Shown in pieces: positions 37,056 to 45,560 of a stretch of 64,000 nt of DNA. Each line of letters begins with the position of its first letter. Position 1 is the first letter of the stretch. The translations under genes were made by a program, and so were the position numbers. The notes under the pieces are model-generated. The model saw only the letters and a program-made list of their open reading frames with translations, searched no databases and was not told where the DNA came from. Source of the stretch: Noviherbaspirillum pedocola (lineage in GTDB: Bacteria; Pseudomonadota; Gammaproteobacteria; Burkholderiales; Burkholderiaceae_D); contig NZ_JAEPBG010000024.1 in the NCBI RefSeq assembly GCF_016632335.1, positions 1 to 64,000 on the forward strand, read 5' to 3'.

Positions 37056-38384
37056 TCAGAAGAATTCAAGATAGCTTGTGATTTCCCAGTCGGACACATG
37101 ACGCATGTATTCGACCCATTCCATCTGCTTGAGCTCGATGAAGGTGTCTGCTATGGGGCCGAGCGCGCGCCGGACGACGTCGTCCTTCTCCAGCGCGGAG
37201 ACGGCTGCGTGCAGGTTCTGCGGCAGGATGCCGATCCCTCGTTCCTTGAGTTCGGCCGATGAAAGAAGATAGAGGTTGGTGTTTTGCGGTTCGCCAGGGT
37301 CTAGATCGTTTTCGATTCCATCCAGCCCGGCGGCGATCACCGCGGCCGTTGCAAGGTACGGATTGCAGGCGCCGTCCGGCAGGCGCAGTTCGAGCCGGCC
37401 CTTGGGAATTCGAACCATGGACGAGCGATTGTTATCGCCGTAGCTGATATAGGCTGGCGCCCAAGTGGCCCCGGTGAGCGAGCGCCCAACCACGAGTCGC
37501 TTATAGGAATTCACCGTTGGCGCGCACAGTGCGGTGAGCGCGGGCGCATGCTTGAGCACGCCCGCCATGAACTGGTAAGCCAGCCGGGACAGGTCAAGAC
37601 CGCGCGAATCGCTCTTATCTTCGAACAGGTTGCGTTCCCCGTCGCCGAGCGACATATGCATGTGCATGCCGTTGCCCGGACGGTTGGAAAACGGTTTGGG
37701 CATGAATGAACAGATCAACCCCTGCTCATGCGCGATTTCCGACGCGGCCATCTTGAACAGCAGGAACTGGTCGCACGAGCTTAGGCAGTCGGCAAAGGTG
37801 TAATTGACTTCGAACTGTCCGTTCGCATCTTCGTGGTCAATCTGGTAGACGTCGATGTCGGTATCCTGCAGGCAACTGACGAGCTTTTCGAGAAACGCAC
37901 CGGCCCGAGTGAGGCCTTTGTAGTCGTAACAGGGCTTTGCGAGCACATCGGTATTGTCGAACGGAGCGATGTCGCCCTCTGAAGTGCGCTTGAGCAGCGA
38001 GAATTCCGGTTCGAGCCCGGTATAGAACGTCAGGCCGCGGCGCTCCAGCCGCTCGATCTGCTGTTGCAGCACGACGCGTGCGTCGTGGTGCCATGGCTTG
38101 CCGTTGACATGTCCGTTGCAGACGATGCGCGCATATCCGGGCTGCCAAGGCATAAGCGTCAGCGTATCCAGATCGCCGATGGCCATGAAATCCGGGCCAT
38201 GCGGTTCGATACCCATGCCGGAAATGGCAAATCCGGCGAAACCGGCGCCTTGGTTGAGTATGTCGTCGAAATGCTTGACCGGAACTGCCTTGGCTTTGGC
38301 TACGCCATAGATGTCGACGAACTGGGCCAGAACCAGCTTTACATTGTTTGCTTCAAGATACTGCTTCGCTTCTATGGGCGTCAT
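37056..38384 (-). CDS. gmaS: gamma-glutamylmethylamide synthetase / GlnT-type ligase
   Basis: A 442-residue glutamine-synthetase-family protein starting at [16 protein letters not shown]. Catalytic blocks are [24 protein letters not shown], the ATP-binding [18 protein letters not shown] and [16 protein letters not shown]. This group is annotated either GlnT (type III glutamate-ammonia ligase) or GmaS, which joins methylamine to glutamate with ATP. The neighbouring mgsABC-like genes and DMFase favour GmaS. The regulatory adenylylation tyrosine region of GlnA is not seen. It is first of the leftward set, 68 bp before mgsA. The open frame upstream to 38531 is not conserved. Confidence 0.8.
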   Translation of the reverse strand: MTPIEAKQYLEANNVKLVLAQFVDIYGVAKAKAVPVKHFDDILNQGAGFAGFAISGMGIEPHGPDFMAIGDLDTLTLMPWQPGYARIVCNGHVNGKPWHHDARVVLQQQIERLERRGLTFYTGLEPEFSLLKRTSEGDIAPFDNTDVLAKPCYDYKGLTRAGAFLEKLVSCLQDTDIDVYQIDHEDANGQFEVNYTFADCLSSCDQFLLFKMAASEIAHEQGLICSFMPKPFSNRPGNGMHMHMSLGDGERNLFEDKSDSRGLDLSRLAYQFMAGVLKHAPALTALCAPTVNSYKRLVVGRSLTGATWAPAYISYGDNNRSSMVRIPKGRLELRLPDGACNPYLATAAVIAAGLDGIENDLDPGEPQNTNLYLLSSAELKERGIGILPQNLHAAVSALEKDDVVRRALGPIADTFIELKQMEWVEYMRHVSDWEITSYLEFF

Positions 38385-38652
38385 GACGCTCTCCCTCAAA
38401 GATTTGGAACAGAAAATCTGTTTGTGAAAGGCGCCGTTACCTTCCACTCGCCAACGCCGCTTCGCTGCAGCGCAAGGTGCATATGCAGCACTATTTTTGA
38501 ACAGTGTGCATAATCCTCGGTGAGAAGTCAACTAAAGGGAAATTTTTATTCACGCGGTTAAACTAATGTTGCAGGTGGGGCAATAGTCCTTTGGTATGTT
38601 TTTCTGATCAAGGCTGTGCCATCATTGAGCCCCTACTTCACTTCTATTTCAC
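38385..38652. promoter_or_regulatory. divergent promoter region, gmaS / XRE-cupin regulator
   Basis: 268 bp between divergent starts. The right half (38500-38650) is AT-rich. A palindrome TGCATATGCA lies at 38478-38487, with GTGC/GCAC half-sites around it, a plausible regulator or NtrC-like site. No sigma-54 promoter was clear. Confidence 0.45.
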
Positions 38653-39246
38653 ATGACGAAACAACATTCCCTGGAACTCCACCTTGGAAACACCGTGCGT
38701 CGCATCAGACAACAGAACCATTTGACGATAGCGGATGTCGCCGATCGCGCGGGCATCAGCCGTGGAATGCTGTCCCGCATCGAGAATGCACAGACCGCCA
38801 CTAGCGTGGAAACGCTCGCCAAGCTTTCGCACGCGCTCGGCGTATCGATCGCCACGCTGTTTCGCGATTACGATATGCCAGGCGGCAGCGCGCAGCTCGT
38901 TAAAAAGGATCAGGCAATGGAAGTGGTGCGTCGCGGAAGCAAGCGGGGCCATACTTATCATCTGCTTGCTTTTGACCAAGGACCAACGAAAATCTTCGAT
39001 CCTTTTCTAATTACGATCAATCACGAGTCGGAGGTATTTCCCTCATTCGAACATCCGGGTACCGAGTTTATTTATATGCTGAGCGGAAAAATCGAGTACC
39101 GGCACGGGGATAAGACTTATGTCTTGTCCCCTGGAGATTCCTTGACCTTCCGTGGCGAGATCCCCCATGGCCCGGAAAGCCTTTTGGAATGTCCAATTAC
39201 GTTCCTGTCCATTATCATCTACCCGTCCCCACCCCAAGAAACGTGA
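38653..39246 (+). CDS. XRE-cupin transcriptional regulator
   Basis: A 197-residue regulator. The helix-turn-helix is at about residues 10-65 (VRRIRQQNHLTIADVADRAGI, then LSRIENAQTATSVETL in parts), and a C-terminal cupin occupies about 115-190 (HPGTEFIYMLSGKIEYRHGD, SPGDSLTFRGEIPHGPE in parts). Regulators of this form stand beside gmaS/glnT-glxBCD genes and amine-catabolic genes in many Proteobacteria. It is divergent from gmaS and probably controls it, with a small amine or amino-acid ligand in the cupin. Confidence 0.88.
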   Translation: MTKQHSLELHLGNTVRRIRQQNHLTIADVADRAGISRGMLSRIENAQTATSVETLAKLSHALGVSIATLFRDYDMPGGSAQLVKKDQAMEVVRRGSKRGHTYHLLAFDQGPTKIFDPFLITINHESEVFPSFEHPGTEFIYMLSGKIEYRHGDKTYVLSPGDSLTFRGEIPHGPESLLECPITFLSIIIYPSPPQET

Positions 39247-39484
39247 CGTTCGCGACACTGCTGATTAGGCCTGTATCCTCAAGGCGCTAGTTTTGTAATA
39301 GTGATGAGCCAGACAAATGATAGGCAGATAAACCACATTATCCATAGTTGAAGTTTTACGCCAGAAACTCTCGTTTTTGATTTCAGGCTCATCCGGTCGA
39401 TGCTCGACATGGTGCAGGATTTGCCATCGCGTCCGCGTCAATCTTTGTAGGAACAACGACTTATGCGCTTTCCATCCCGCCCAG

Positions 39485-40342
39485 ATGCCTAACTACCAAG
39501 TCGTCGGTACCGGCCGCGACACCGGCAGACTGCGCAAACGCGTCTACACCTGCGCCAGCGAAACCGATGCGCGGCTTCAGGCCGAGATCGACGGCACGCT
39601 GGTGAGCAGCGTCTACGAGCTTGCGCCTGAGCCGCCTACGCCTGGTCAACTGGACTGTGCGCGCAATCTGGGTATCAGAATCCCCGACGGCGTCTCCGGC
39701 GATGAACTAAGCGATCTCATCAGTCTGGAAACTTGGAAAGACAAAATCGCCTCGCCGGAACTGAAATCCATGGCGGATGCATTCGGTGTTGCACACACGC
39801 GGTACACCGGAAAAAAACTTATGTTCAAACAGATTTTCATGTGCCTCTCGGTGGCTGGGCGCGAAAGGAATCTTGCGGCGTGGTTCGCTTATCGCGTCTA
39901 TCGGGAGATGGTCGGCGGCGCCTATGGCAGCAAAATTGCCGGTCCAGGCGACGAAGCGATTCAAAGGGTCGCCGCAATGCTCGCCGGCGACACCAGCGTC
40001 ATGCAATCGATTCGTCGATACCGAGGCGACGATCTCATCTGGTTTGGGAAATGTAGCTCGCCTAGTGGTGCTGTGCACCAGGGAGGCAGCAACCGGACGA
40101 CGGCATACAAGCGCGCAAGTGAACTATTGCGGCCGACTGTCGCCGCAGAACAGCGGGCGGAGACCCTTGAACGCGCCCATCGCGAGCGTGAGCGCCCGCC
40201 TCCGCCGCCGGTCAAGATTGCCGAAGAGCCTTGGCGGTCCCCTCCTTCGCCTACCGCCAAGGGTTGCTTGCCCGTTCTCTTGATCGGTTTCAGCGTGATT
40301 TTCATGCTGGCGGCGGTGACCTCCTCCTTGGTCACGAGGTAA
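39485..40342 (+). CDS. hypothetical protein with C-terminal membrane anchor
   Basis: A 285-residue protein starting MPNYQVVGTGRDTGR. The N-terminal 40 residues form a compact basic/acidic domain (RVYTCASETDARLQAE). The middle part (about 90-190) is helical, and a Pro-rich stretch (RPPPPPVKI) precedes a single hydrophobic helix, LPVLLIGFSVIFMLAAVTSSL, at the extreme C-terminus. This suggests a tail-anchored or C-terminally anchored protein. No family recognised. It ends 60 bp before the recombinase gene on the same strand and may be functionally paired with it. Confidence 0.6.
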   Translation: MPNYQVVGTGRDTGRLRKRVYTCASETDARLQAEIDGTLVSSVYELAPEPPTPGQLDCARNLGIRIPDGVSGDELSDLISLETWKDKIASPELKSMADAFGVAHTRYTGKKLMFKQIFMCLSVAGRERNLAAWFAYRVYREMVGGAYGSKIAGPGDEAIQRVAAMLAGDTSVMQSIRRYRGDDLIWFGKCSSPSGAVHQGGSNRTTAYKRASELLRPTVAAEQRAETLERAHRERERPPPPPVKIAEEPWRSPPSPTAKGCLPVLLIGFSVIFMLAAVTSSLVTR

Positions 40343-40402
40343 GTTCATCCGCCATCTGCCACTTGTAGCAGTTCGACCTCTTCTTTTGGAAAGATTCTTT
40401 TC

Positions 40403-42367
40403 ATGCCCTATTCCTGGACCGATCGCGGCACGGTACTGATCCAGCTCGGACGCCACCACTTCGCCTTCTATCGAGGCTACCTGGACGGAATTAGTCTTCG
40501 CGCCTTGGCCGACCGCTATCTGGAAACGACCGAGGATCTGGGCGGCGAAGGTGAATTGGATCTGCGGGTGGCCAAGTCAATGCTGAAGTGGATTCGTGGC
40601 CAGTTGATGGTTGCGGCCAAGCGGACGGGCAGCAACGCCCGCCTGATCCGGCTCCCGCCAGAGGCGCTTCGGGTAACGTATGGCGCGCATGTGCCGACGC
40701 TGGAAGCGTTCCGCGAGGAGCGCGACCCGTATGAGACATTCACCGAACAGGAGCTGATTGATCTCTTTCAAGAAGAATACGGCAATGCGGCGCCCGGCCT
40801 CGATCGGCGAACCGAACGCAACAACCGGCTGCGCAACAAGCAGCTTGCCATTCTGCGGAAGATCGAGGACCTCACCAACGCCGATCCGAGCCTGTCCGAT
40901 GCCGTGGGCGGCTGGCTCGACCCCGCCATCGCCAAGCGGTTGCAGGCGGCCGGCCTGTACACGCTCGAGCAGCTCGTCGGCGCGGTCAACAACCATGGCT
41001 TTCGCTGGTACACCAAGGTGCCGCGGATTGGCGTCAAAGCCGCAAAGCAGATCGTGGACTGGCTTTTGCTACCGGAGACTGAGGCTGCACTCGGGGTGAA
41101 AGTCTCCGGGCGAGGAATCAAGCCTCGAAAGGAGTGGGCTGTTGCCCTCACTGCGCCGCGCGCAATGACGACCGATATCGTGCCGTTGGAAAGCTTTCAT
41201 GTTCCACACGAGCTCAATGGCGCCTTCGGCACCAATCGGGGGGAGCGATCGTCGCTCAACGCGAGAAACGACTATGAGGCCATCCAGGTCTGGCTGGCGC
41301 GATATAAGGCCGGCAGCCATACCGTTCGCACGTACCGCAAGGAAGCCGAGCGCTTTCTCCTATGGTCGGTCCTCGAGGCCGGCAAGGCACTCAGCTCGCT
41401 GAAGGTGGAAGATTGCATCCGGTATCGGGATTTCCTCTGGTATCTCGGCCGCCAGACGCCCGAAGTCTGGGCGCAGTACAACCGGATCCCGCAGCAGCGA
41501 TGGATCGGCCAGCGCGGAATCGAGCGGTTTTCTCCTCTGTGGCGGCCGTTTGAGGGCCCGCTTTCGGAAAGCTCCCAGAAGCACTCGCTGGTCGTCTTGC
41601 AGAGCATGATGCAATGGCTGACCGAGCAGAAATACCTGCACAACAATCCTTTCAAGGCGATGCCGCACCTGGCCCGACGCGGAACGGAAGGGCTCGACAT
41701 CTCCAGGTCGCTGACGGTCGCAGAGTGGAGGCTAGTGAAGGCCTATCTGCTGAAAATGCCTCAGGATGCGCGCTATTACCGTCTACGTTTCATTCTCGCT
41801 CTCGCCTACAGCACCGGCTGCCGGCTCTCCGAATTGGTTGCACTGCGCAGCGGGAATTTGCGATCGTTTACCCGCGCCGGCGAGTCGGATCTCAGCTGGG
41901 AAATTGGCGTCACCGGCAAGGGCAACAAGAAGCGGTGGGTCCAGCTAAATCCTCAGGTGGTAAATGAAATCCGCAGTTATTTCCACTACCGCGGCCACGA
42001 AAGCTGGCGCAACATACCGAACGAAACACCGCTCATTGCCGCTCACCCGGTTCCTGGCCGTCCGGGAACGCCCGATGACCCGCTCACCTCTTCGCGGCTG
42101 TACCAGGTGCTGAAGGCCTTCTTTGCGGAAGTGGCCCGTTCCGTCTCGCAAGAGGATTTCGATACCGCTCGAAAGCTCAACAGCGCCTCGACCCACTGGC
42201 TGCGCCATACCTTTGCCACACACGGCATTCACAATGGCATGACGCTGGAAACCATCCGAGAACTCTTGGGCCATACATCATTGACCACGACGTCCGTCTA
42301 TGTCACTTCTGAAAAGGACAAGCGCAGCCGGGAGGTAGAAAAGCTAGGCGATTTGGCGACTTTTTAG
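40403..42367 (+). CDS. large tyrosine recombinase (phage-integrase family)
   Basis: A 654-residue site-specific recombinase. The C-terminal catalytic domain has the first Arg in STGCRLSELVALR (about residue 473), the HxxR box in THWLRHTFATH (about 597-600), the His in LGHTSLTTT and the tyrosine nucleophile near residue 632 (SVYVTSE). A SAM-like core-binding domain precedes it (about 300-420). The N-terminal 260 residues are extra and include a helix-hairpin-helix-like stretch. Such long integrases are common on betaproteobacterial plasmids and islands. Substrate sites may be the palindromic repeats 0.4-0.5 kb downstream. Confidence 0.88.
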   Translation: MPYSWTDRGTVLIQLGRHHFAFYRGYLDGISLRALADRYLETTEDLGGEGELDLRVAKSMLKWIRGQLMVAAKRTGSNARLIRLPPEALRVTYGAHVPTLEAFREERDPYETFTEQELIDLFQEEYGNAAPGLDRRTERNNRLRNKQLAILRKIEDLTNADPSLSDAVGGWLDPAIAKRLQAAGLYTLEQLVGAVNNHGFRWYTKVPRIGVKAAKQIVDWLLLPETEAALGVKVSGRGIKPRKEWAVALTAPRAMTTDIVPLESFHVPHELNGAFGTNRGERSSLNARNDYEAIQVWLARYKAGSHTVRTYRKEAERFLLWSVLEAGKALSSLKVEDCIRYRDFLWYLGRQTPEVWAQYNRIPQQRWIGQRGIERFSPLWRPFEGPLSESSQKHSLVVLQSMMQWLTEQKYLHNNPFKAMPHLARRGTEGLDISRSLTVAEWRLVKAYLLKMPQDARYYRLRFILALAYSTGCRLSELVALRSGNLRSFTRAGESDLSWEIGVTGKGNKKRWVQLNPQVVNEIRSYFHYRGHESWRNIPNETPLIAAHPVPGRPGTPDDPLTSSRLYQVLKAFFAEVARSVSQEDFDTARKLNSASTHWLRHTFATHGIHNGMTLETIRELLGHTSLTTTSVYVTSEKDKRSREVEKLGDLATF

Positions 42368-42805
42368 CTGTCGAGTCGCTCTTGCTTTATCGCTATTGGC
42401 GCTTCCTCTTCTCGCGTTCCGGCATTGCACCTATGGTGCAAATGAAAATGGCCGCGAGCTTTCCCGCCCACTCCGACTCGGCTGACCGGCGGCTGATCCT
42501 ATCGACTCCGTCGCAATCGCGCTTCATGGCTGTCTCCGCGAGCTACAGCATGGAATGAGGATGCAACAGCGCCCTCCCCTACTTGCCACCTGCCCTTCGT
42601 TTTCACCAGGACGCGACATCTCTCGAGCTTAATGGGCAAGAGACGGTACGCTGGCTGCGTTACGTTTGATGGAAATAAGCGACCCCGGTGAACGGAGACT
42701 CGCACACGAATCAGCCGACTTTCACCTCAATGCGCTGCGGCAGGGTAACCGCATGAGTTTACACCGCACACTCGCGGCAGCGTACGCATGACTTTCGTAT
42801 ACCCT

Positions 42806-42838
42806 TGATTTTTAAAGAATTGGAAATTCCAACTTTTT
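42806..42838 (+). repeat. 33-bp palindrome-bearing repeat, copy 1
   Basis: The unit begins TGATTTTTAAAGA, carries the dyad TTGGAAATTCCAA (42820-42832) and ends in ACTTTTT-like sequence. It is identical to copy 2 apart from one base (A/G just before the dyad). Confidence 0.85.
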
Positions 42839-42889
42839 AAGAAGGACTTTCATCACCATCGCAATCGACACACGAAGTTTGTAAGTGTC

Positions 42890-42922
42890 TGATTTTTAAA
42901 GAGTTGGAAATTCCAACTTTTT
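42890..42922 (+). repeat. 33-bp palindrome-bearing repeat, copy 2
   Basis: Same unit as 42806-42838, with dyad GTTGGAAATTCCAAC at 42903-42917. The start-to-start distance is 84 bp, exactly eight helical turns of 10.5 bp, so proteins bound at both would face the same side. This suggests a partition centromere, a recombinase site or a replication-control site. Confidence 0.85.
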
Positions 42923-43166
42923 TGCATGTATTCAGGTGAGAACCATAGCGAAGATAGGGGGCGGCGCACTTACTCGGCAACGAGTGCAGTAAATGAAACC
43001 ACGGTGCCGCTGGCCAGTTTCTATGCTTCCGAATTCTTGCCCACGAAGGCGCGGCATTAGGACGCATGCAGTTCGACAAGCGCCGGACGACCGTCGGTAC
43101 CTGCCGAAGTAACGCTCATCCGCAATCCGTCAACTCGTGATCGTCATTGCATTCGCCTATCCAGTT

Positions 43167-44228
43167 CTACGCGTATGCATGCACATACAGATCCTGCGGC
43201 GCGCGTAATCGCAGTCCCCCTGCCAAGACCTGCTTTGCAAATGCCAGATTCACGGGGATGGAGCCACGTGCACCAACGATCGCGTGCAGTCCGGATGCAC
43301 TGGGCTCGAAAACGCCGAGCATAACGCCGTCGGCAGATACCAGCTCGAAGCCACGATATCGTTCGCCAAGAGACTCGAGCATTGCCCTAGCGCGTGTATC
43401 CGCATGCTCCTTTGCGGCCGTGTCAGCACACTGCTTCGCAACGAAGGCAAAGTCCATTTTCATGTGGACCATGAACTTGAGGTATGACACGACTTCGCGG
43501 CCTCGTAACGAGCGAATTCGATGCCAGACGGTGGCAACGACGTGGCTGAGTCGAACGCCAGCCCCTCGGGCCTGCTTCATGAGCCAGCATATGGCACCCT
43601 TGCTCACGTCCAATGCCATCAGCCGCAGTAGGTCCTTCGGTAATCCCGTGTGCGGATCGATGTCATTCACCGGAGCGGATTCGTCGGCTCGTATGCCACA
43701 AGTCTGCGGGCTGCTTATTGCGTCTTTTGGCGCTAAGTTTTGCCGAGCGACTTCAGCTTGCTGGACTGTATTCTGTAAAGACTGTTCGGGTTTGGTATGT
43801 TCTATATATTGGCCGTCTCTCACTTTGAGAGACCGCTGTTTGTGAATAAGTCCGCTCAGGCCCAGCATAGACAATGCCTTCTTTGTAACCGTTATTGGGG
43901 ATAGTGAGAACTCCCCGTTATGGACGCGGCGCTCCTGCGAGCGCGTGATATAGCCTGCCACTTCAAGCGCTTTCAGGCCGCGATACAAGGTTGGCTCCGA
44001 ATTGAGCAGAGACTCTGCGCGTAGCAGGTCACGTCTTGGGAAGACGGCCTTATGCAGCCGCGCCAAGTTGAGAAAAGTTAGGATTCCGAACAGTACGCGC
44101 CTGGCGGTCTGGTTCAGGTCCTGGCAGAGCAGAGGGTTAAATACGGCAGCCCGCGCCTCAATAAGAGCCGCGGGGAGTGGACGTGCACAGGCAACCGCCC
44201 GTCCCGTCATCACTTGGGGGAAGGTCAT
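43167..44228 (-). CDS. plasmid-associated winged-helix protein, possible replication factor
   Basis: A 353-residue protein. An N-terminal region of about 100 residues looks like a winged helix (RRVLFGILTFLNLARLHKA, then TLYRGLKALEVAGYITR), as in plasmid or phage replication-initiation proteins. The C-terminal half is basic and unrecognised. A strong ribosome-binding site (AAGGAGTAACG) supports the start. It is the gene after parAB and is divergent from the candidate small RNA. A replication-accessory or copy-control role is inferred only from context. Confidence 0.55.
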   Translation of the reverse strand: MTFPQVMTGRAVACARPLPAALIEARAAVFNPLLCQDLNQTARRVLFGILTFLNLARLHKAVFPRRDLLRAESLLNSEPTLYRGLKALEVAGYITRSQERRVHNGEFSLSPITVTKKALSMLGLSGLIHKQRSLKVRDGQYIEHTKPEQSLQNTVQQAEVARQNLAPKDAISSPQTCGIRADESAPVNDIDPHTGLPKDLLRLMALDVSKGAICWLMKQARGAGVRLSHVVATVWHRIRSLRGREVVSYLKFMVHMKMDFAFVAKQCADTAAKEHADTRARAMLESLGERYRGFELVSADGVMLGVFEPSASGLHAIVGARGSIPVNLAFAKQVLAGGLRLRAPQDLYVHAYA

Positions 44229-44264
44229 CGTTACTCCTTTTCGTTAAGAAAAAGGAGTCCCCGG

Positions 44265-44292
44265 TTGACAGGCACAGATTTTTGGATAGAAT
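44265..44292 (+). promoter_or_regulatory. strong sigma-70-type promoter
   Basis: TTGACA at 44265-44270 and TAGAAT at 44287-44292, spaced by 16 bp. It points rightward, away from the gene at 43167-44228 and into a stretch without an open reading frame. Confidence 0.65.
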
Positions 44293-44298
44293 GGGGAA

Positions 44299-44405
44299 CT
44301 TGATGGGGTTCCTGGTTCCGACGCCAATCGGAATCTATCGTACTAGTCAGTGCGAGCCAAACCTAATAGACCGAAGCCAGAGGGCCAACTCTGGCTTTTG
44401 TCTTT
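44299..44405 (+). ncRNA. candidate structured small RNA
   Basis: About 105 nt from the predicted start after the promoter at 44265-44292 to an intrinsic terminator (AGCCAGAG 44375-44382 / CTCTGGCT 44389-44396, then TTTTGTCTTTTT). An internal hairpin TTCCGA (44316-44321) / TCGGAA (44328-44333) has loop CGCCAA, and the terminator loop is GGCCAA, so the two loops are nearly identical. No coding sequence is evident. Its place between the parB end and a putative replication gene suggests copy-number or incompatibility control. Confidence 0.5.
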
Positions 44406-44480
44406 TTGGGACTCACTACTTGCGTTTCAATCTCACATAGCGTTTCTCGCTCTTGATGTAGTGATAGGGGAGGGCGCCGA

Positions 44481-45560
44481 TTACTGCGACGCCTTCAGCT
44501 TTCCTCGCAGAAATTCTTCAACTTCCTTAGCCCACTCGACAGTTTTGGCAGGGTCTATCCCAGCCGGAAAATCGACAATCACGCGGTTTTCTTTCGCGAC
44601 GATTTTCGCAAAAATCTGCTTGCCATCCTTTATGACGCGAGGTTCTGGACGGGTAGGGGGCACGGCTTTCTTTTTCGACGCGTAGCCCACCGCCTGCGCT
44701 TGGGTGAAGCGGCTGTCTCGAGCAAGCATTTGCACGGCTTCGATCACCAGATCGACATTGCCGGCTTCAGCAGCTTGGGCCAGTTTCAACGCTGCTTTCG
44801 CGCCAAGAATCTCAGGACGTGCATCCAGCTGGCTCAAAACTTCTGCCGGCAGACGCTCGAAGTAGAAATACTCGGTCACTGCGCTCGCGGAAATGCCCGC
44901 TTCAGCGGCTAGCTCGACGCGCCTCCTTCCACTTTGCTTTTCCCTCCGCTTGAAGCCCAGGAACTTTTCATAGTCCGGCAGCGAGGGCTGCAGAAGATTC
45001 GCATAGAATGCGCTGAGATCGCTTTCCTCATCTGAACCTTGCAGAAGAACCGCAGTGATGGAGTGGCGGCCAAGCTCACGGTATGCCGCAACCCGGTTAT
45101 TTCCCGACACCACGTCATACTTTCCATCGTCGCGCCTGCGCACCGTAATGGCCTGAACGAGCGGGTTGATCCGGAGATTTTCCACTAATTCGGCGAACTG
45201 CCCTTCAGTGAGTTTGCGCCGCCGGCCGGGTATTTCAATCAGTTGATCAAGAGGCACGTCCAGCCCTTGGCCGGCTGTCTGCGCGGCTTCCTGCTGTACC
45301 TGTTCCAGTCGAGCCCGAAGCTCGGCGATCTCTTGCTCACCGCCACCCGCTTGTGCGAGCCTGCTTTCTGCCTCGGCGAGTCGCTGCTGCAGTTCCTCAA
45401 CTTCACGCTCCTTTTCTGCCATAAAGGGCAGGGAAGCCATCAGCTGGCCGGGGGCGGTTTTCGGTATCCGTGGCGTCGCAGCGTCGGATCGCTCCTGCGT
45501 TGGCCGAGGCGTGCTGCCGATGCCCGCCGCCTTGGCAGCCAAACGTTCCTTCATACCCAT
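44481..45560 (-). CDS. parB: plasmid partition protein ParB
   Basis: A 359-residue ParB. An N-terminal low-complexity and coiled-coil region (about 50-90: EKEREVEELQQRLAEAESRL) is followed by the ParB/Spo0J nuclease-like CTP-binding domain with VVSGNNRVAAYRELGR in place of the usual GERR box. The HTH region has RRVELAAEAGISASAVTEYF. It binds parS sites to load the partition complex. Its start overlaps the parA stop by one base. Confidence 0.92.
   Translation of the reverse strand: MGMKERLAAKAAGIGSTPRPTQERSDAATPRIPKTAPGQLMASLPFMAEKEREVEELQQRLAEAESRLAQAGGGEQEIAELRARLEQVQQEAAQTAGQGLDVPLDQLIEIPGRRRKLTEGQFAELVENLRINPLVQAITVRRRDDGKYDVVSGNNRVAAYRELGRHSITAVLLQGSDEESDLSAFYANLLQPSLPDYEKFLGFKRREKQSGRRRVELAAEAGISASAVTEYFYFERLPAEVLSQLDARPEILGAKAALKLAQAAEAGNVDLVIEAVQMLARDSRFTQAQAVGYASKKKAVPPTRPEPRVIKDGKQIFAKIVAKENRVIVDFPAGIDPAKTVEWAKEVEEFLRGKLKASQ

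Larger units (their letters stand above)
42368..43166. other. 800-bp intergenic region with two palindromic repeats
   Basis: No convincing gene; short open frames here have no family features. The stretch 42430-42780 shows nothing I can name. AT-rich sequence begins at about 42790 and holds the two repeats listed separately. Confidence 0.5.

Noticed and set aside
37056-38384. Plain glutamine synthetase GlnA
   Set aside because: Sequence blocks and neighbours (mgsABC-like genes, XRE-cupin regulator) fit the GmaS/GlnT group. True ammonium specificity cannot be excluded.
38385-38652. Sigma-54 promoter for gmaS
   Set aside because: No convincing GG-N10-GC pair at the right spacing; only a TGCATATGCA dyad was seen.
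39247-39484. Short leftward open frame after the XRE-cupin gene
   Set aside because: 63 residues with no family features or ribosome-binding site; treated as intergenic.
42499-42705. Small leftward gene in the recombinase-rep gap
   Set aside because: No ribosome-binding site or family features; the text is arginine-rich as expected for a random frame in GC-rich DNA.
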